From NCBI RefSeq assembly GCF_001540865.1, contig NC_033622.1:7824584-7888583 (forward strand): a stretch of DNA of 64,000 nucleotides, in the 5' to 3' direction. Made by a program: the position numbers and the translations under genes. Shown here piece after piece: positions 1-11,014 of this stretch; position 1 is the stretch's first letter, and the number at the start of each line of letters is the position of its first letter. The notes under the pieces are model-generated. The model made no database searches, was not told the DNA's origin, and worked only from the letters and a program-made list of their open reading frames with translations. The stretch is from Ananas comosus (taxonomy: Eukaryota > Streptophyta > Magnoliopsida > Poales > Bromeliaceae).

Positions 1-2627
1 TCTAACCTTGTGCCTTGACATTAGATATGGTCTAGGAACACCTTGGAGAGGGTTTTCAATAAGAGATCGATGGCTAGAAGTGAATCAGTGACTCGGATGG
101 ACGACAGAGATCATTTCCTATTAGAATTGGGGTTTTGGGTTTTAAACCCTTATAGTTCATATTTTTAACTTCAGTGGGAGGTTTCTCAAGGATAAGAGCT
201 TCATGTAGATACCCTAGTTGAGAGGAAAATGTGGAGAGCTCTTAAGAGAGAGTTTCTTATAATCCAATCTACTCCTTATATACTTTTGTGCTGCAAATTA
301 ATCGAAGAACACATTGAGGAGATCTTGCTCGTGAACATAGGCCAACACACCGTTTGTCAAACCATGTAAATTATGTGTTCTTGTGTTCTCTTGTTTGTTT
401 CGTTACTTTGTTATCCTTGTGCTAGTTTTCTACGATCATTCTCGTCTATTTTCATCTATGAAAGATCATGTTTCTGCTACACTCGTGTGTCGTGTGGTTT
501 GAGGTGTGCTTGATAATGCCTCAACCAGTCCCTTCAGAAACAAAACTAAAACCACGGGGCAGCAAAGTGATATATTCCAAACCACAGGTTGGCAAAGTGA
601 TAATGTACTAAACCGCAAGGGGTTAATCCAAGTTTTCATAATAATTTAATACAATTCAAAGTCAACACCATATAGTTTTCTATAGAAGTTGAGCTTGATG
701 TACTCTTGGGCCTAATGATTGAGGTGTATATGAGTCCAATTATACAATTGATCAGGTGGTAGGTATGAATATGTGCCTTTTGAAGAACCTATTGCACTTG
801 AACTATGTAGAGGCTTGCCGCATGGAAGGCATTTAGATGCCTCAGACCTGAAAGTTGTAGACGTTTGACATTTTCAACAAACATCTATTCGGTACACGGT
901 CCAACTACTTGTAAGTAGCTGTTCAATTTTAAACGATGCCTCAGAGAAAGCTCTTGTCGGAGAACTATGAAAAGACGGTGTTGTACAAGATTTATAGCCT
1001 ATATAAGGGCTTGACACAACAAATAGGACAGAACAAAACAAATATGTTGTGATCGAAACAAAATATCAGAATACAATCAATCAGGTATGCTTACAATCAG
1101 AGCCGCAGGGGACAAATGAAGGCCAAATGAATCATTGTAATTTCAAATATTGTCCATCAGAAAATGCATAACAATAAATTTAACTGCTAACTGTATAATT
1201 CTTATATTAGTCAAATATTAAGTACTCCAGAAAGATAGTACTAATCTAGTAATTTAGGTTCAAAAGAAATTAGAAGTATTCAGCTAGTAACATAAGGCTG
1301 GTCAACTAGACTTGCTTTATTGGACGAACTTCAATCACCATGTGATGCATCCTCAATACAAGGAACAGAAGGCAGAAAGTCTTGGAAACTTGACAAACAG
1401 AGAAAATAGAAGGTGAAACAAGAGTCTCTATCAGGAGAGCAAGACAGAAATTGTTAGGGAGAAACCAAGGAGCGCAAGGAGATGTAAATCATGAAAAGAG
1501 AGAGGTTAACTAGATTATCTAGAGATATTCATGGTAAGAATGATTAAGATCCTATAATAGAAGATTTGATCAGCATGGTAAGGCTAAAGATTTAAGTATC
1601 AAACAAGAAGGGTTGCCAAAAATACGACAATTTTTTTTAAAAAAAAAAAGTTTTATTTTTCAAAACATACATTCGCTTTGTAGAATGGATTAGTGCAAGT
1701 AATCCCCAAATTTTTACTTATTACAATCTGGTTGGTGAATTTTTTTTTACTTTAACAATCTAGTCCTTAATCTTGCTTAATTTTTACAAATATCAACCCA
1801 AGGTTCATTCTCTGTCCAAACTACAAGATGGCTGCAGAGACTATGCATCACAAATGGTTGTTGTCATGTTAAGAACATATTTACGTTATTCTTTCTAAAA
1901 CAAATAGCCCAGTAAGCATTGTGTAAATTGTAAAATCATTACTTCAATTACAAATCACATAGAAAGATGGATTAGGAATAGTATTGCAAAAATTAGATGA
2001 TTATATCGGATCATGCCAAAATCTTTGTGGTTTTTCCTGAATAACCAACCTCTCTCCCAAATATCTTGCAATGATGTTTGAATACGTTGGAAGACAATTT
2101 GGTATATCACTGGCAATTCCTCTCTTCCCCCAAAACAACACTAATCCAACATGCATATCGACAAACAGAAGGGTAAATCCCCAACTGATCCTTAAACACT
2201 TAATTAATGAAGTTTCAGTTCTCCCCTTCAAATTTTTGCAATTTTACAAGTGGATTCCTAACCTTCGCATCCTGTAAAATTCTTAACCCACCCACAAATC
2301 ACTACCTTAAAAAATAGGCGTGGGTTTCACTATCAAACAGCCATGTAAGCAACTTTTGGGTAAGCATGAGGTCATTTTGCTTGCATGGTGACTGCACACG
2401 TCTTTCTCTGTTATAAGGCAGGAAGTCAATAGAGAATCTAATAGTAATGTGCTAGTAAAATGTTTTGCTAAGGTGGCGTACATAGCTAGACTTTGGAGCA
2501 CGATTAAATTTTTCTCATCTTTAGTTTCACCAAAAATATGACGTTAGCGCCCTTCACTTATTAAAAGAGAAAAAATATTGGAGTCTTTTAGATTCAACAT
2601 CACCGGCCCATGTGCAGAGGCAATTAC
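1..2627. other. AT-rich intergenic DNA, no gene recognised
   Basis: No convincing coding region was found on either strand; the open frames here are short and carry no motif. The first about 550 bases have a T-rich, leader-like texture that could be a decayed copia LTR end, but no terminal repeat or target duplication supports this. I looked here for exon 2 of the receptor kinase on the minus strand (kinase catalytic loop, DFG-like and APE-like blocks) and did not find it. Confidence 0.5.
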
Positions 2628-2746
2628 TCAACCATCTATTTTTAGGTAGTCAGAGATTTTACTTGCTAAATCCAGTGCAAGCCACCCATAAATGCAAATT
2701 AGGAGGGGAATGCAAAAAAAAAAAAGGGAGTATTCATCATCATTAC

Positions 2747-4163
2747 CATGAATGAGGGAGAAGAGGCTTCCATTGGGCTGGTAGTCATAGACGAGCAGCC
2801 GTTCTTCCTTGGCATGGAAGTAGGCCCGCAGCGGCACGATGTTGGGGTGCCGGAGCCTGCCCACCTCCTCCATGTGCCGCTCGAACCCCTCCTTTCCTGC
2901 CGCCGCCATCCTCACTGCATCCACCCGCTTCACGGTCACGATCAGCCGGTTGTCCAGCACCGCCTTGTACGTCGTCCCCACACTCCCCCTCCCGAGCATC
3001 TCAGCGGACCCCCGCATCAGCTGCTCCAGCGTGTAGCCCGGGGCCTCTCCCGCGCAGAACACCAAGCATCCGCTCTTCCCCAATCTCTTCACCTTCTCCT
3101 CCGACACCATTGCCGCAGCAGCCGCCACGGCAAGCTCATTGCCCGCGCGCTCGACATCGCCGACGTACATTTCCCCACTTGTGGGGGCGCTCTTATCGGG
3201 CGTCAGTATATTCCCCTGAGTCATCATCATCGTCCTCCGCTTCTTCTTATTGACGGCGACGGAAACCCCGACGAATCCGATGACGAGGAACGCGCCCGCG
3301 ACGAAGCCGATCACCACGACGGCGCTCTTGTGCAATTTTCTGGAGGGCGAGGTCGAGCCCGGCAGGAGCAGCCCCTCGCTCTTCCCGCGAGGGGCGAACG
3401 AGGCAGCGATCGGAGACGGAGCGACGGCGGAGGCATTGCGGCCGCCGCCGCAGCAGAAGAAGGCGAAGTGGGAGCCGCACTCGCGGCGGACGACGACGCC
3501 GCAGAGCCCGGGGTTGGCGGCGAAAGCGGAGGCGCCGAAGGCGGAGAGCGGGGCGGTGACGGGCACGGGCCCGGAGAGGTTGTTGCTGGAGACGTTGAAG
3601 ACGCGGAGGGAGGACTGGTTGAGGGGCGGGACGGGGCCTGCGAAGCGGTTGGCGTCGAGGTCGAGGGTGCGGAGGCGGCGGAGGGAGAGCAGAGACGAGG
3701 GGAAGGGCCCCGAGAAGAGGTTGTGGTCGAGGAACAGGGCCTTGAGATTGGTGAGCGTGGAGAGGTTCGGAATGGGGCCGGAGAGGGAGTTGCGTTTGAG
3801 GCTGAGGACGCGGAGCTGGTCGAGGCGGGAGAGGGAGGAGGGAGGGAAGGTGCCGTTGAGGGAGAGGGACTCCAGGACCAGGCGGATGACCTTGCCCTCG
3901 GCGGAGCACCCGACACCGCGCCAGCGGCACGGGGTGGGATCGGCGGGGGAGAACCCGAGAAGGCCGCCGCGCGGGTCGGCGCTGAACTTGAATGCCAGGA
4001 GGGCGTCGCCGTCGCCGTCGCCGTCGTCCGACGGCAGTGACGGCACTCCGGAGGCCGAGATGGCAACTGTGACAATGTGGATGCACATGTGGATGAGGAC
4101 AGCGACAACAGCAGCAGCAGCAGCAGCATTAGTAGTGATAGCTTCAGCATTTCGTAGCGCCAC
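2747..4163 (-). CDS. LRR receptor-like kinase, exon 1 (subfamily III-like, probable pseudokinase type); rest of kinase not in window
   Basis: Plasma-membrane receptor-like kinase, first exon, 473 codons. Visible order: a hydrophobic N-terminus (about residues 12-37, signal peptide or anchor), an LRR N-cap with WRGVGC near 81-86, about five leucine-rich repeats (93-200), NPGLCG at 217-222, a Ser/Pro-rich stalk, a transmembrane helix (279-303) followed by KKKRR, then the kinase N-lobe. The N-lobe has GRGSVG at 391-396, the VTVKRV lysine at 412, and LLVYDYQPNGSLFSLIHG ending at 473. The next bases read G|GTAATG. A donor directly after LIHG is the usual intron position in this subfamily, so the frame running on to 2628 is intron and was excluded. 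The start is the first ATG of the open frame. Exon 2 with the catalytic loop is not within the 2.7 kb left of here, so the gene has a long intron or is truncated. The exon is much more GC-rich than its surroundings. Confidence 0.85.
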
Positions 4164-4270
4164 GGCAGAAGCAGCGAGCTAGACGTTTCGAACTGAAAGC
4201 TTGTTGTAGTCGTTTGATTAGTTCGGATGCTTTCCCTCGCCCCTGCCGTCTCTACTTCTGCGATACCCCG

Positions 4271-4332
4271 CCCCCCCCCCCCAAAAAAAAAAAAAAAAAA
4301 AGAGAGAGCATAGAGCATAGAGTTGTTGATGC

Positions 4333-4364
<32 letters not shown>
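4271..4364. repeat. Homopolymer and GA microsatellite in the kinase 5' leader
   Basis: A C run (4271-4282) is followed by an A run (about 4283-4301), and then by about 15 GA units (4335-4364). It lies 110-200 bp upstream of the kinase start codon. On the gene's strand it reads as a CT-repeat leader, which is common in plant 5' UTRs. Such runs are prone to length errors in assemblies. Confidence 0.85.
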
Positions 4365-4992
4365 CGTTGCACTTGTCACTCAAAAGCAGCAGGAGAAAGA
4401 AACAAACAGGCGCGAGCTGTAATGCGGACGGAGAGAGTCAGCGAAAAGGGGTCACGTCGTCACGTGAAGAGAATAGGAGCCGGATTTAAATTCGGGTAGG
4501 TAATGGGTTCGCTGTAAATTGATTAATATACGTATTTAACCTTTTGGTGCCCTTGTAGAGATCAGCGCGGGTGTTTTGCTTGTGATGTAAGTTTGTGGGC
4601 GGTGCATGTAAAAAGGCAAATCAAGTACCACGGTTAAATTTGTTCAGGAGCGCGTATATGGAACCAGGTGCCTTATCGCTGCGGTGGCACCGGAGCGCGG
4701 TCGGGTCCACAACTGGAGCGCAATGGGGCCTAAACATTTTGAATTTTTTACTGAATTGTATTCCGTAAGGCAAATATATGGATGGTGTCCGTCCCATCCA
4801 ATATTTTGATGATTAATCACAAAGATTCGTCAAAAGCCATTACCGATATCCTCATATAATTAATTATGTGTCATTTGATAATTGATCCATATAATATAAA
4901 TATACGTAAATCAATCGTATATAGAAGGTTACATAGAAAGTATCCAAAGTATTCACCACACAAAGATAAAGATCTTCGATGAAAAAGACTAA
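4365..4992. other. Probable promoter side of the receptor kinase, no gene
   Basis: This stretch has no supported ORF and lies directly upstream of the minus-strand kinase exon and its leader, so it probably holds the promoter. I could not pick out a convincing TATA box. Composition falls from GC-rich near the gene to AT-rich towards 4992. Confidence 0.35.
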
Positions 4993-5425
4993 GCCACCGT
5001 TTAGTTGGGGGTTAAGGGGTGGAATAACCTCTTAACCCCCAATTTATACCCAAACACCACTCTTTTGGGATGGGGTTAGTAAACTCCACCCCAAACCGGG
5101 TTAGTGGGGTTTACTAACCCCACTCCCCCTCCCAACTTTAACTCCGCACGCATTCCGAGCCCTCACCTTTTTCTTCTTTATCAATCATTAACCCCACTCC
5201 CTCTCCCAACTTTAACCCCGCACGCATCCCGAGCTCTCACATTTTTCTTCTTTATCAATCATTATCTTTTTATCCCACCTACTCCAACCAAACACTTTTT
5301 TTCACTATCCTAGACTAACTCCAACCTCCAACCAAACACAAAAAAATTTTAACACTATTTTAACCCTGAACTTAACCCTATCCCTAGAATAGCTATTTTT
5401 TCTTAACCCCGAACCAAACGGGGGC
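4993..5425. mobile_element. MITE, PIF/Harbinger-like, 433 bp with TAA target duplication
   Basis: The ends form an imperfect inverted repeat: the left end begins GCCACCGTTTAGTTGGGGGT and the reverse complement of the right end begins GCCCCCGTTTGGTTCGGGGT. The element is flanked on both sides by TAA (4990-4992 and 5426-5428), the 3-bp duplication typical of PIF/Harbinger MITEs. It has no coding capacity. A unit of about 70 bp (near 5121-5189) is repeated in tandem near 5195-5263, so the element grew by an internal duplication. It sits about 0.8 kb upstream of the kinase exon. Confidence 0.7.
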
Positions 5426-5837
5426 TAAGTGCCTATTTTGGCAAACTGTAAAAAAAAATAATAAAAAGAAAATACTGTTACAGAAGTATTGAATTGTTTG
5501 AAAAAGTTGTGAAAATATTTGATAAATCTGTAGTATAAATATTTTTTTTAATAGAATGTTGTTTGGCTAATATTTTTTTTGTAAAGTGTTGTGAAATATT
5601 TTAAATTGATAAAATTCTATAAAACTTTATTTCTAATCTTTTTAATTAAATTATATTTAAAATATTTAATAGAAAATATATACTTAAAAAATGATCTAAT
5701 CAGAAAAGTTCTACTTATGGGTAAACTTTAAACTTTTGATAAACTTCAAATTCCACCAATATAGTTTAACTCGTTTTCATTTTGTCACCTTGTGATTCAA
5801 AAGAATGCACTTTGCCCTTATATTTATATTTATATAT
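5426..5837. other. AT-rich spacer, nothing recognised
   Basis: Very AT-rich DNA with T and A runs between the MITE and the gag-only LTR element. No ORF, inverted repeat or terminal repeat was recognised. Confidence 0.5.
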
Positions 5838-6581
5838 TGTTGATACCAAAATTGAGCCGACCTAACCCACGTATGAATCAATAAGGACACGTGGTATACC
5901 AGGAGTCGGCAATAAGGCGCCTTAAGGACAAAAAGGCAGGAACGGTTGAAGATTGGGGCGTAACTTCCATGGGGAGTTAGCGTAACTTCCATGAGAAGTT
6001 AGTATAACTTCCACGATCATGGTTACAACCACTCCCCCCAACTTCTTTCAACCAACTAATAATGTGGGCTATAAATAGTAACTTTGAAGCCTGCAATAGG
6101 GGTCTTCGCCCCTGCGCACAAAAGATCACTTTTATTTTCCTGCATTTTTCTTTCTCGCATTTACTGTTTTCCTAGGAGTAGTTCCTGTAACTTAGCATCC
6201 TGGAGTCTGTCTGCCCCTCAGGCATCACTCCGTTGTAGACTAAAAATCCATCTCCCTGTAATTTCCTTGGTTTTATTTAATAGAAAGTCATTTTCGGCTC
6301 TTCAGGCCGACCAGATCTCGAGTTGTCCTGGCCATTCGGCTATTCTCTCTGCCCACTTTCTGGCTTGTTTCGAGGATTCGGCTCATCCCAGCCGAACCGA
6401 TTATACTATAGAGGTTTTCGAACCCGGCTGATCTGATCTCTCATCAGCCGAATCGCTTGATCTGTCGAAGGGCGCAAACTTCGAGGGTCACTATTCGCAT
6501 TCGCAGCCGTTTCGCATCCCGACGCGCTTCCCGAGGAAGATCTTTGACCGGGTTAAGGGTCGGGGAATTTCGGCTCCAACA
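5838..6581 (+). repeat. 5' LTR of the gag-only element
   Basis: 744 bp, matching 8244-8987 along its whole length with scattered substitutions. A TATA box (TATAAATA, 6070-6077) marks the promoter. Downstream lie the leader sequence and the terminal CAACA. Confidence 0.85.
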
Positions 6582-6639
6582 ATTTTTTGGCACGCCCGGT
6601 GAAACACATTTTTAGGTAAATTTATATTTTACATAAATT

Positions 6640-7996
6640 ATGGCTGATGATCTACATAATAGGGTTGTTCCTAAAAATTCTGGGAGTGATCAACTTAGTG
6701 ATTCAGACAATGCTGGCGAATGTCAAGCAGTATTGCCAGTTGAAGGAGAAACTAGTGGACAGTCGGCTCATCAAGAGCCGAGTCTAACTCAGGCACTTGG
6801 CCAGATGAGCCGAGTCCTGTAAACTTTAGATCAAAATATCCATCAAAGTACCGCTCGACTAGACGCGGTGCTGGCCGCTATCACGGCCTATAATGAAAAT
6901 ATTGTTCGAATCAGACAATTATTTACCCGAAACGAGCAACCTTATGGGGGGCAACAAGGGCCCCTAAATGTGCCGGTGCAACAAAATCCACTCACGCCGG
7001 CGGTCTCACAGGTGCAATCGCAAATGTCACCTTTCCAGACTGCTTATAGGACGACGAATATCAACACCGGCCCGCAGTCGGAGATTGCATCAGGTTTACC
7101 TCCTTTACCAGTTTTATCAGCCCCAAAATGTAGGGATTAGGGCTGGGGGGCAAGCCCCTAATGATATACAAGAAGCGAACCCTGCAATACAGAATTCTGG
7201 AGTTTCTCAAGGGCCAAATTCGGCTCAAGCACAAGCTCCGCTGTATACTCAGATTGAGGAAGCCATCCGAAATACTGTTGGAGTAGGCGCAAGGCTGGCA
7301 ATGCGGCCTATATTTAGATCACCTTATCCTACAAATATAGACACAGAGCATCCATACCCGGCAAACCGAAAAATGCCGAAGTTTGATAAATTTTCTGGGG
7401 ATGTGACCAAAAACACGGTCGAATATGTGGCACGGTTCACGGCACAGTGCAGGGAAGCCACGACAGATCCATTTTTAAAATTAAGATTGTTTAACACGTC
7501 GTTAACTAAAATGGTGTTTACTTGGTATACAAGTTTATCAGCCAATTCCGTCCAAGATTGGGACGAATTGGAAAGAAAATTTCATGAGCGATTCTATAGA
7601 TCGGAGCCATAATTATCGGTCGCCGATTTGGCTTTATACCAACAAATGTCAGGTGAAACGGTCGAAGAGTATTTGGACCGTTTCAAAATAGCCAAAACCC
7701 GGTGCTTTATGAGAATGCCGGAATCAGAGTTCGCCCAAATGGCGTTAAATGGTCTGCATTTTAAGATAAAAGACCATTTTGAAGATAAGTATTTTTCTAG
7801 CCTATTTGATCTAGGTGTTCGAGTTGCCCAATACGAGCAATTTCAGAACAAAAGTGAGAACCATCGGCTGCAATTGAGCCGATATAAAAGTCAAAGCAAA
7901 GGCAAGGAGAAATTCTTGCTAGAAGAACAGTCGGTTCCAGAAGAGCCGAGCCAATCGAGTGAAAGTGAAGAATCGGCTGATGAAGTCGATATATAG
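6640..7996 (+). pseudogene. Decayed gag of the gag-only element
   Basis: Structural capsid-like protein of a Ty3/gypsy-type element, now broken. The reading frame runs 6640-7140 with a stop at 6820-6822, shifts frame around 7080-7140, continues 6968-7612 and again 7628-7996 in one frame with a stop at 7610-7612. The conserved retrotransposon gag core is clear around 7370-7800: FDKFSGD, YVARFTAQC, a FTWYTSL block, then ERKFHERFY and EEYLDRFK. The C-terminus is Ser/Glu-rich and ends without a CCHC zinc knuckle. About 200 bp of unrecognised sequence separate it from the 3' LTR. Confidence 0.75.
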
Positions 7997-8243
7997 CCAC
8001 TTTCTTTAAGAAGAATTTCTTGATAGAAAAACATTCGGTTCAAGAAGAGCCGAACTAATCGAATAAAAGTAAAGAATCGGCTGATGAAGCCGAGATATAT
8101 GTGGCTGGGATGATAGAGCGCCGTTTTCCTAAAGCCGACCAAGACTAGCGAAACTAAAGCTTGGGTCTCGGCTGTGCTTTTGAACAGTCGATTTGGCACC
8201 AATAATCATCCGAATGTTCATTCGAAAGACTATTGGGGGGCAT

Positions 8244-8987
8244 TATTGATACCAAAATTGAGCCGACCTAATCCACGTATGAGCCAATAAGGACACGTGG
8301 TACACCAGGAGTCGGCAATAAGGCGCCTGAAGGACAAAAAGGCAGGAACGGTTGAAGATTGGGGCGTAACTTCCATGAGGAGTTAGCGTAACTTCCATGA
8401 GGAGTTAGTATAACTTCCACGATCATGATTACAACCACTCCCCCCAACTTCTTTCAACCAAATAATAATGTGGACTATAAATAGTAACTTTGAAGCCTGC
8501 AATAGGGGTCTTCACCCCTGCGCACAAAAGACCACTTTTATTTTTCTGCATCTTTCTTTCTTGCATTTTCTGTTTTCCTAGGAGTAGTTCCTGTAACTTA
8601 GCGTCCTGGAGTCTGTCTGCCCCTCAGGCATCACTCCGTTGTAGACTAAAAATCCATCTCCCTGTAATTTTCTTGGTTTCATTTAATAGAAAGTTATTTT
8701 CGGCTCTTCAGGCCGGCTAGATCTCGAGTTGTCCTGGCCATTCGGCTCTTCTCTCTGCCCACTTTTTGGCTTGTTTCGAGGATTCATCTCATCCCAGCCG
8801 AACCGATTATACTATAGAGGTTTTCGAACCCGGCTGATCTGATCCCTCATCAGCCGAATCGCTTGATCTGTCGAAGGGCGCAAACTTCGAGGGTCACTAT
8901 TCTCATTCGCAGCCATTTCGCATTCCGACGCGCTTCCCGAGGAAGATCTTTGACCGGGTCAAGGGTCGGGAAATTTCGGCTCCAACA
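8244..8987 (+). repeat. 3' LTR of the gag-only element
   Basis: 744 bp, the partner of 5838-6581. TATA box at 8476-8483. It ends CCAACA directly before an AT dinucleotide tract (about 8988-9010). Confidence 0.85.
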
Positions 8988-9022
8988 TATGTGTATATAT
9001 ATATATATTATACATAATAGAG

Positions 9023-9554
9023 TGAGGCTACTATGCTATCGAAGTACAAGCCTTCCGTGCTTCCAACCTGTTTTTCGATGTTGCGAACTTTCGAATCGTC
9101 ATCGGCTCCATTAAACTGATCTAGAGTATTTGGAGTACTAGAAAATAAATTTTATTATTTTTCGATATCATTTGCCCTAGTGATCGAATGGGCTCAAAAT
9201 CAACAAATTTCAATGGCCGGTAGTGAGAGCCTTTGCAAGTTTAACGGAGTGTAGAACCATATCCATCAGTAAATTTTTGATAGAAAATTTATACTATATA
9301 AAACAAGATCAATATCTTTGATTTAAAATTTTTATATCATATTATTACAATTTGTAAGATTTTTATTTTCAGCGCTTGATTTGAGCCCCTTCGTTCACTA
9401 GGCAAATGATATCGTAAAATCATAAAATTTATTTTCTAGCTACTTCAAATACTCTAGATCAAGTTTAACGGAGCTAATCGACCATTCCGTAAGTCGCAAC
9501 ATCGAAAACGAGCTAGAAGCACGAAGCTCCGTGCTCCGATAGTATAGTACCTCA
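9023..9554. mobile_element. Foldback MITE with long inverted repeats between AT microsatellites
   Basis: The left arm begins TGAGGCTACTATGCTATCG. The reverse complement of the right arm begins TGAGGTACTATACTATCG. The two arms stay alignable for about 180 bp, through blocks such as GATCTAGAGTATTTG and AGAAAATAAATTTTAT. The roughly 530-bp unit has no coding capacity. AT dinucleotide tracts adjoin both ends (about 8988-9010 and 9555-9616), which hides any target duplication. Superfamily not assigned. Confidence 0.7.
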
Positions 9555-9589
<35 letters not shown>

Positions 9590-9616
9590 ATATATTATAT
9601 AATATATAATATATAT
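9555..9616. repeat. AT-dinucleotide microsatellite
   Basis: Nearly pure AT/TA alternation adjoining the right end of the foldback element. The shorter tract at 8988-9010 is its counterpart on the left. Confidence 0.9.
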
Positions 9617-10664
9617 ACTATTATATGTGGTTTATAGGTTATTTTTACTTTGCCAGTCATATCATTTAACAACTTTATAATTTGTCTCTACTGTGCGATC
9701 TTTTAGTATATTTTTCCACTCTTCGACGCTATACCATATATTGTTTAAATTTCTTACTTTGCACCCTATTTGCATAATTTATTTTCGTGAAATAAAAATT
9801 AACCACAAAGAGCAAAGTATAATTTTTTTGAACCAGGAGTCGGCAAAAGTTGATATGAGCTAAACCACATGGTACAAGCTTAAAAGTTTACCCTTAATGT
9901 TTATATTTGACACCTCTTAACTGATTATTTTAATTAAAATCAATTGATCGGATAAGTAAATTAACAATTTATCAAATATATTTATAATTCTAGTTAAATT
10001 AATTATTAACAAATAAAATTAAAATAATTAATAATTAATAGTAAGTACAACTTCTAAATTTAATAAAATAATTTAATTAAATAAAATCACTCAAATAAAA
10101 AACAATAGAGATTAATAAATATATGTCAATAAGAGAAAAATTAACCCCTATTTCGTAATTGCCTACAGTTCAAAGATCTCTATACATTATAACCAAATTG
10201 AAATTTGTAAAAAAGAGATTTTTGGAGAGAGTTCAGGTATCTCACAGTTTTAAAAAAATTTAAAAAAAAATTGTTGAGGGGAAAGGGGGGTGGGAGGGTG
10301 GGGATGGGTGGCCCCTGGTATGAAGTGAAAGAAATAGATTTTTTATGTTGTTTATGATAGATGAGAATTAAATAATTTATATATATGGGCTATTCGGTCA
10401 TTTACAAAAAGCAACAATTACTTCTTTTGGGGTTATAACGTGCTTGGTTCTTTATAAAACCACTTTGAAAAAAATTTTGGTTGAGAAGTAATTTTTCGAT
10501 GTTTGATTGCTTGCAAAAAAAATTTGTTGGAAAACAAAATTTATAGATTTTAAAGAAAATCGAAGTTTTCGTTTTTGCTCTTTAGGCGAAAAACGAAACC
10601 TTAACGCTGAAAACATGCAGTATTGAGGAGCTACATGTGGTCCATGAGGTCCCCTCCACCTCAA
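9617..10664. other. AT-rich spacer with a G-rich tract; possible MITE end near 10387
   Basis: No gene recognised. There is a G-rich tract around 10275-10315. From 10387, GGGCTATTCGGTC loosely matches the reverse complement of the sequence ending near 10998 (GGGGCTGTTTGGT), which hints at an old MITE spanning 10387-10998. No clean target duplication was found. Confidence 0.3.
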
Positions 10665-10813
10665 AGGGCTTGTTGGATAGTAAAAGCTAGGTTGAATACT
10701 ATGTAAGTCATATAAAAATGGATCCAAAGTAAGCAACAATGCTACTGACTTTTATATACCAAGTACGGGAGGCCTGCCTAAAGCCAAATAAGGCCTTGTG
10801 AAGTTGGCGTACT
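10665..10813 (+). repeat. Dispersed direct repeat, copy 1 (copy 2 at 12888-13035)
   Basis: About 149 bp containing AGTAAAAGCTAGG, ATGGATCCAAA and AAGCAACAATGCTACT in order. It recurs in the same orientation at 12888-13035 with roughly 10% differences. The solo LTR at 11015-12812 lies between the copies. No function recognised. Confidence 0.75.
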
Positions 10814-11014
10814 TTACTAGTAGATGAGTGTATCCAGGCAAGCTTGCACATATATTTCTTGTGTCGGATCATCGTTTAGGAAAGCTTTTGTTGCATCTGT
10901 TCGAAAGAGTTGCCAATGTCGAATTATAGTCACTACCAAAAACCATTTTTTCACTGAAAATATTTTTTCACATCTTTATGTGAAACCAAACAGCCCCTTA
11001 GCTTCTATAGTAAC

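Larger units (their letters stand above)
5838..8987 (+). mobile_element. Non-autonomous gag-only LTR retrotransposon, gypsy-type, 3150 bp
   Basis: Two direct repeats of exactly 744 bp (5838-6581 and 8244-8987) bound a 1.66-kb interior. The LTRs begin T(G/A)TTGATACC and end GGCTCCAACA. The flanks TATAT and TATGT are a 5-bp target duplication with one mismatch. A primer-binding-like TTTTTTGGCACGCCCGGTGA follows the 5' LTR, and a G-rich polypurine-like tract (about 8231-8240) precedes the 3' LTR. The interior holds only a decayed gag: no zinc knuckle, protease, reverse transcriptase or integrase. It must have moved with enzymes from a related element. A fragment of the same LTR family lies at 14792-14990. 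Confidence 0.85.

Noticed and set aside
2628..2746. Continuation of the kinase frame to 2628
   Set aside because: The residues after LIHG match nothing in the family, and a GT donor stands at the usual intron position, so this is intron.
2748..4040. Long plus-strand ORFs (310-430 codons) across the receptor-kinase exon
   Set aside because: They are antisense to the kinase exon, which has clear LRR, transmembrane and kinase motifs. The GC-rich composition removes stops in all frames, and the antisense products are low-complexity without domains.
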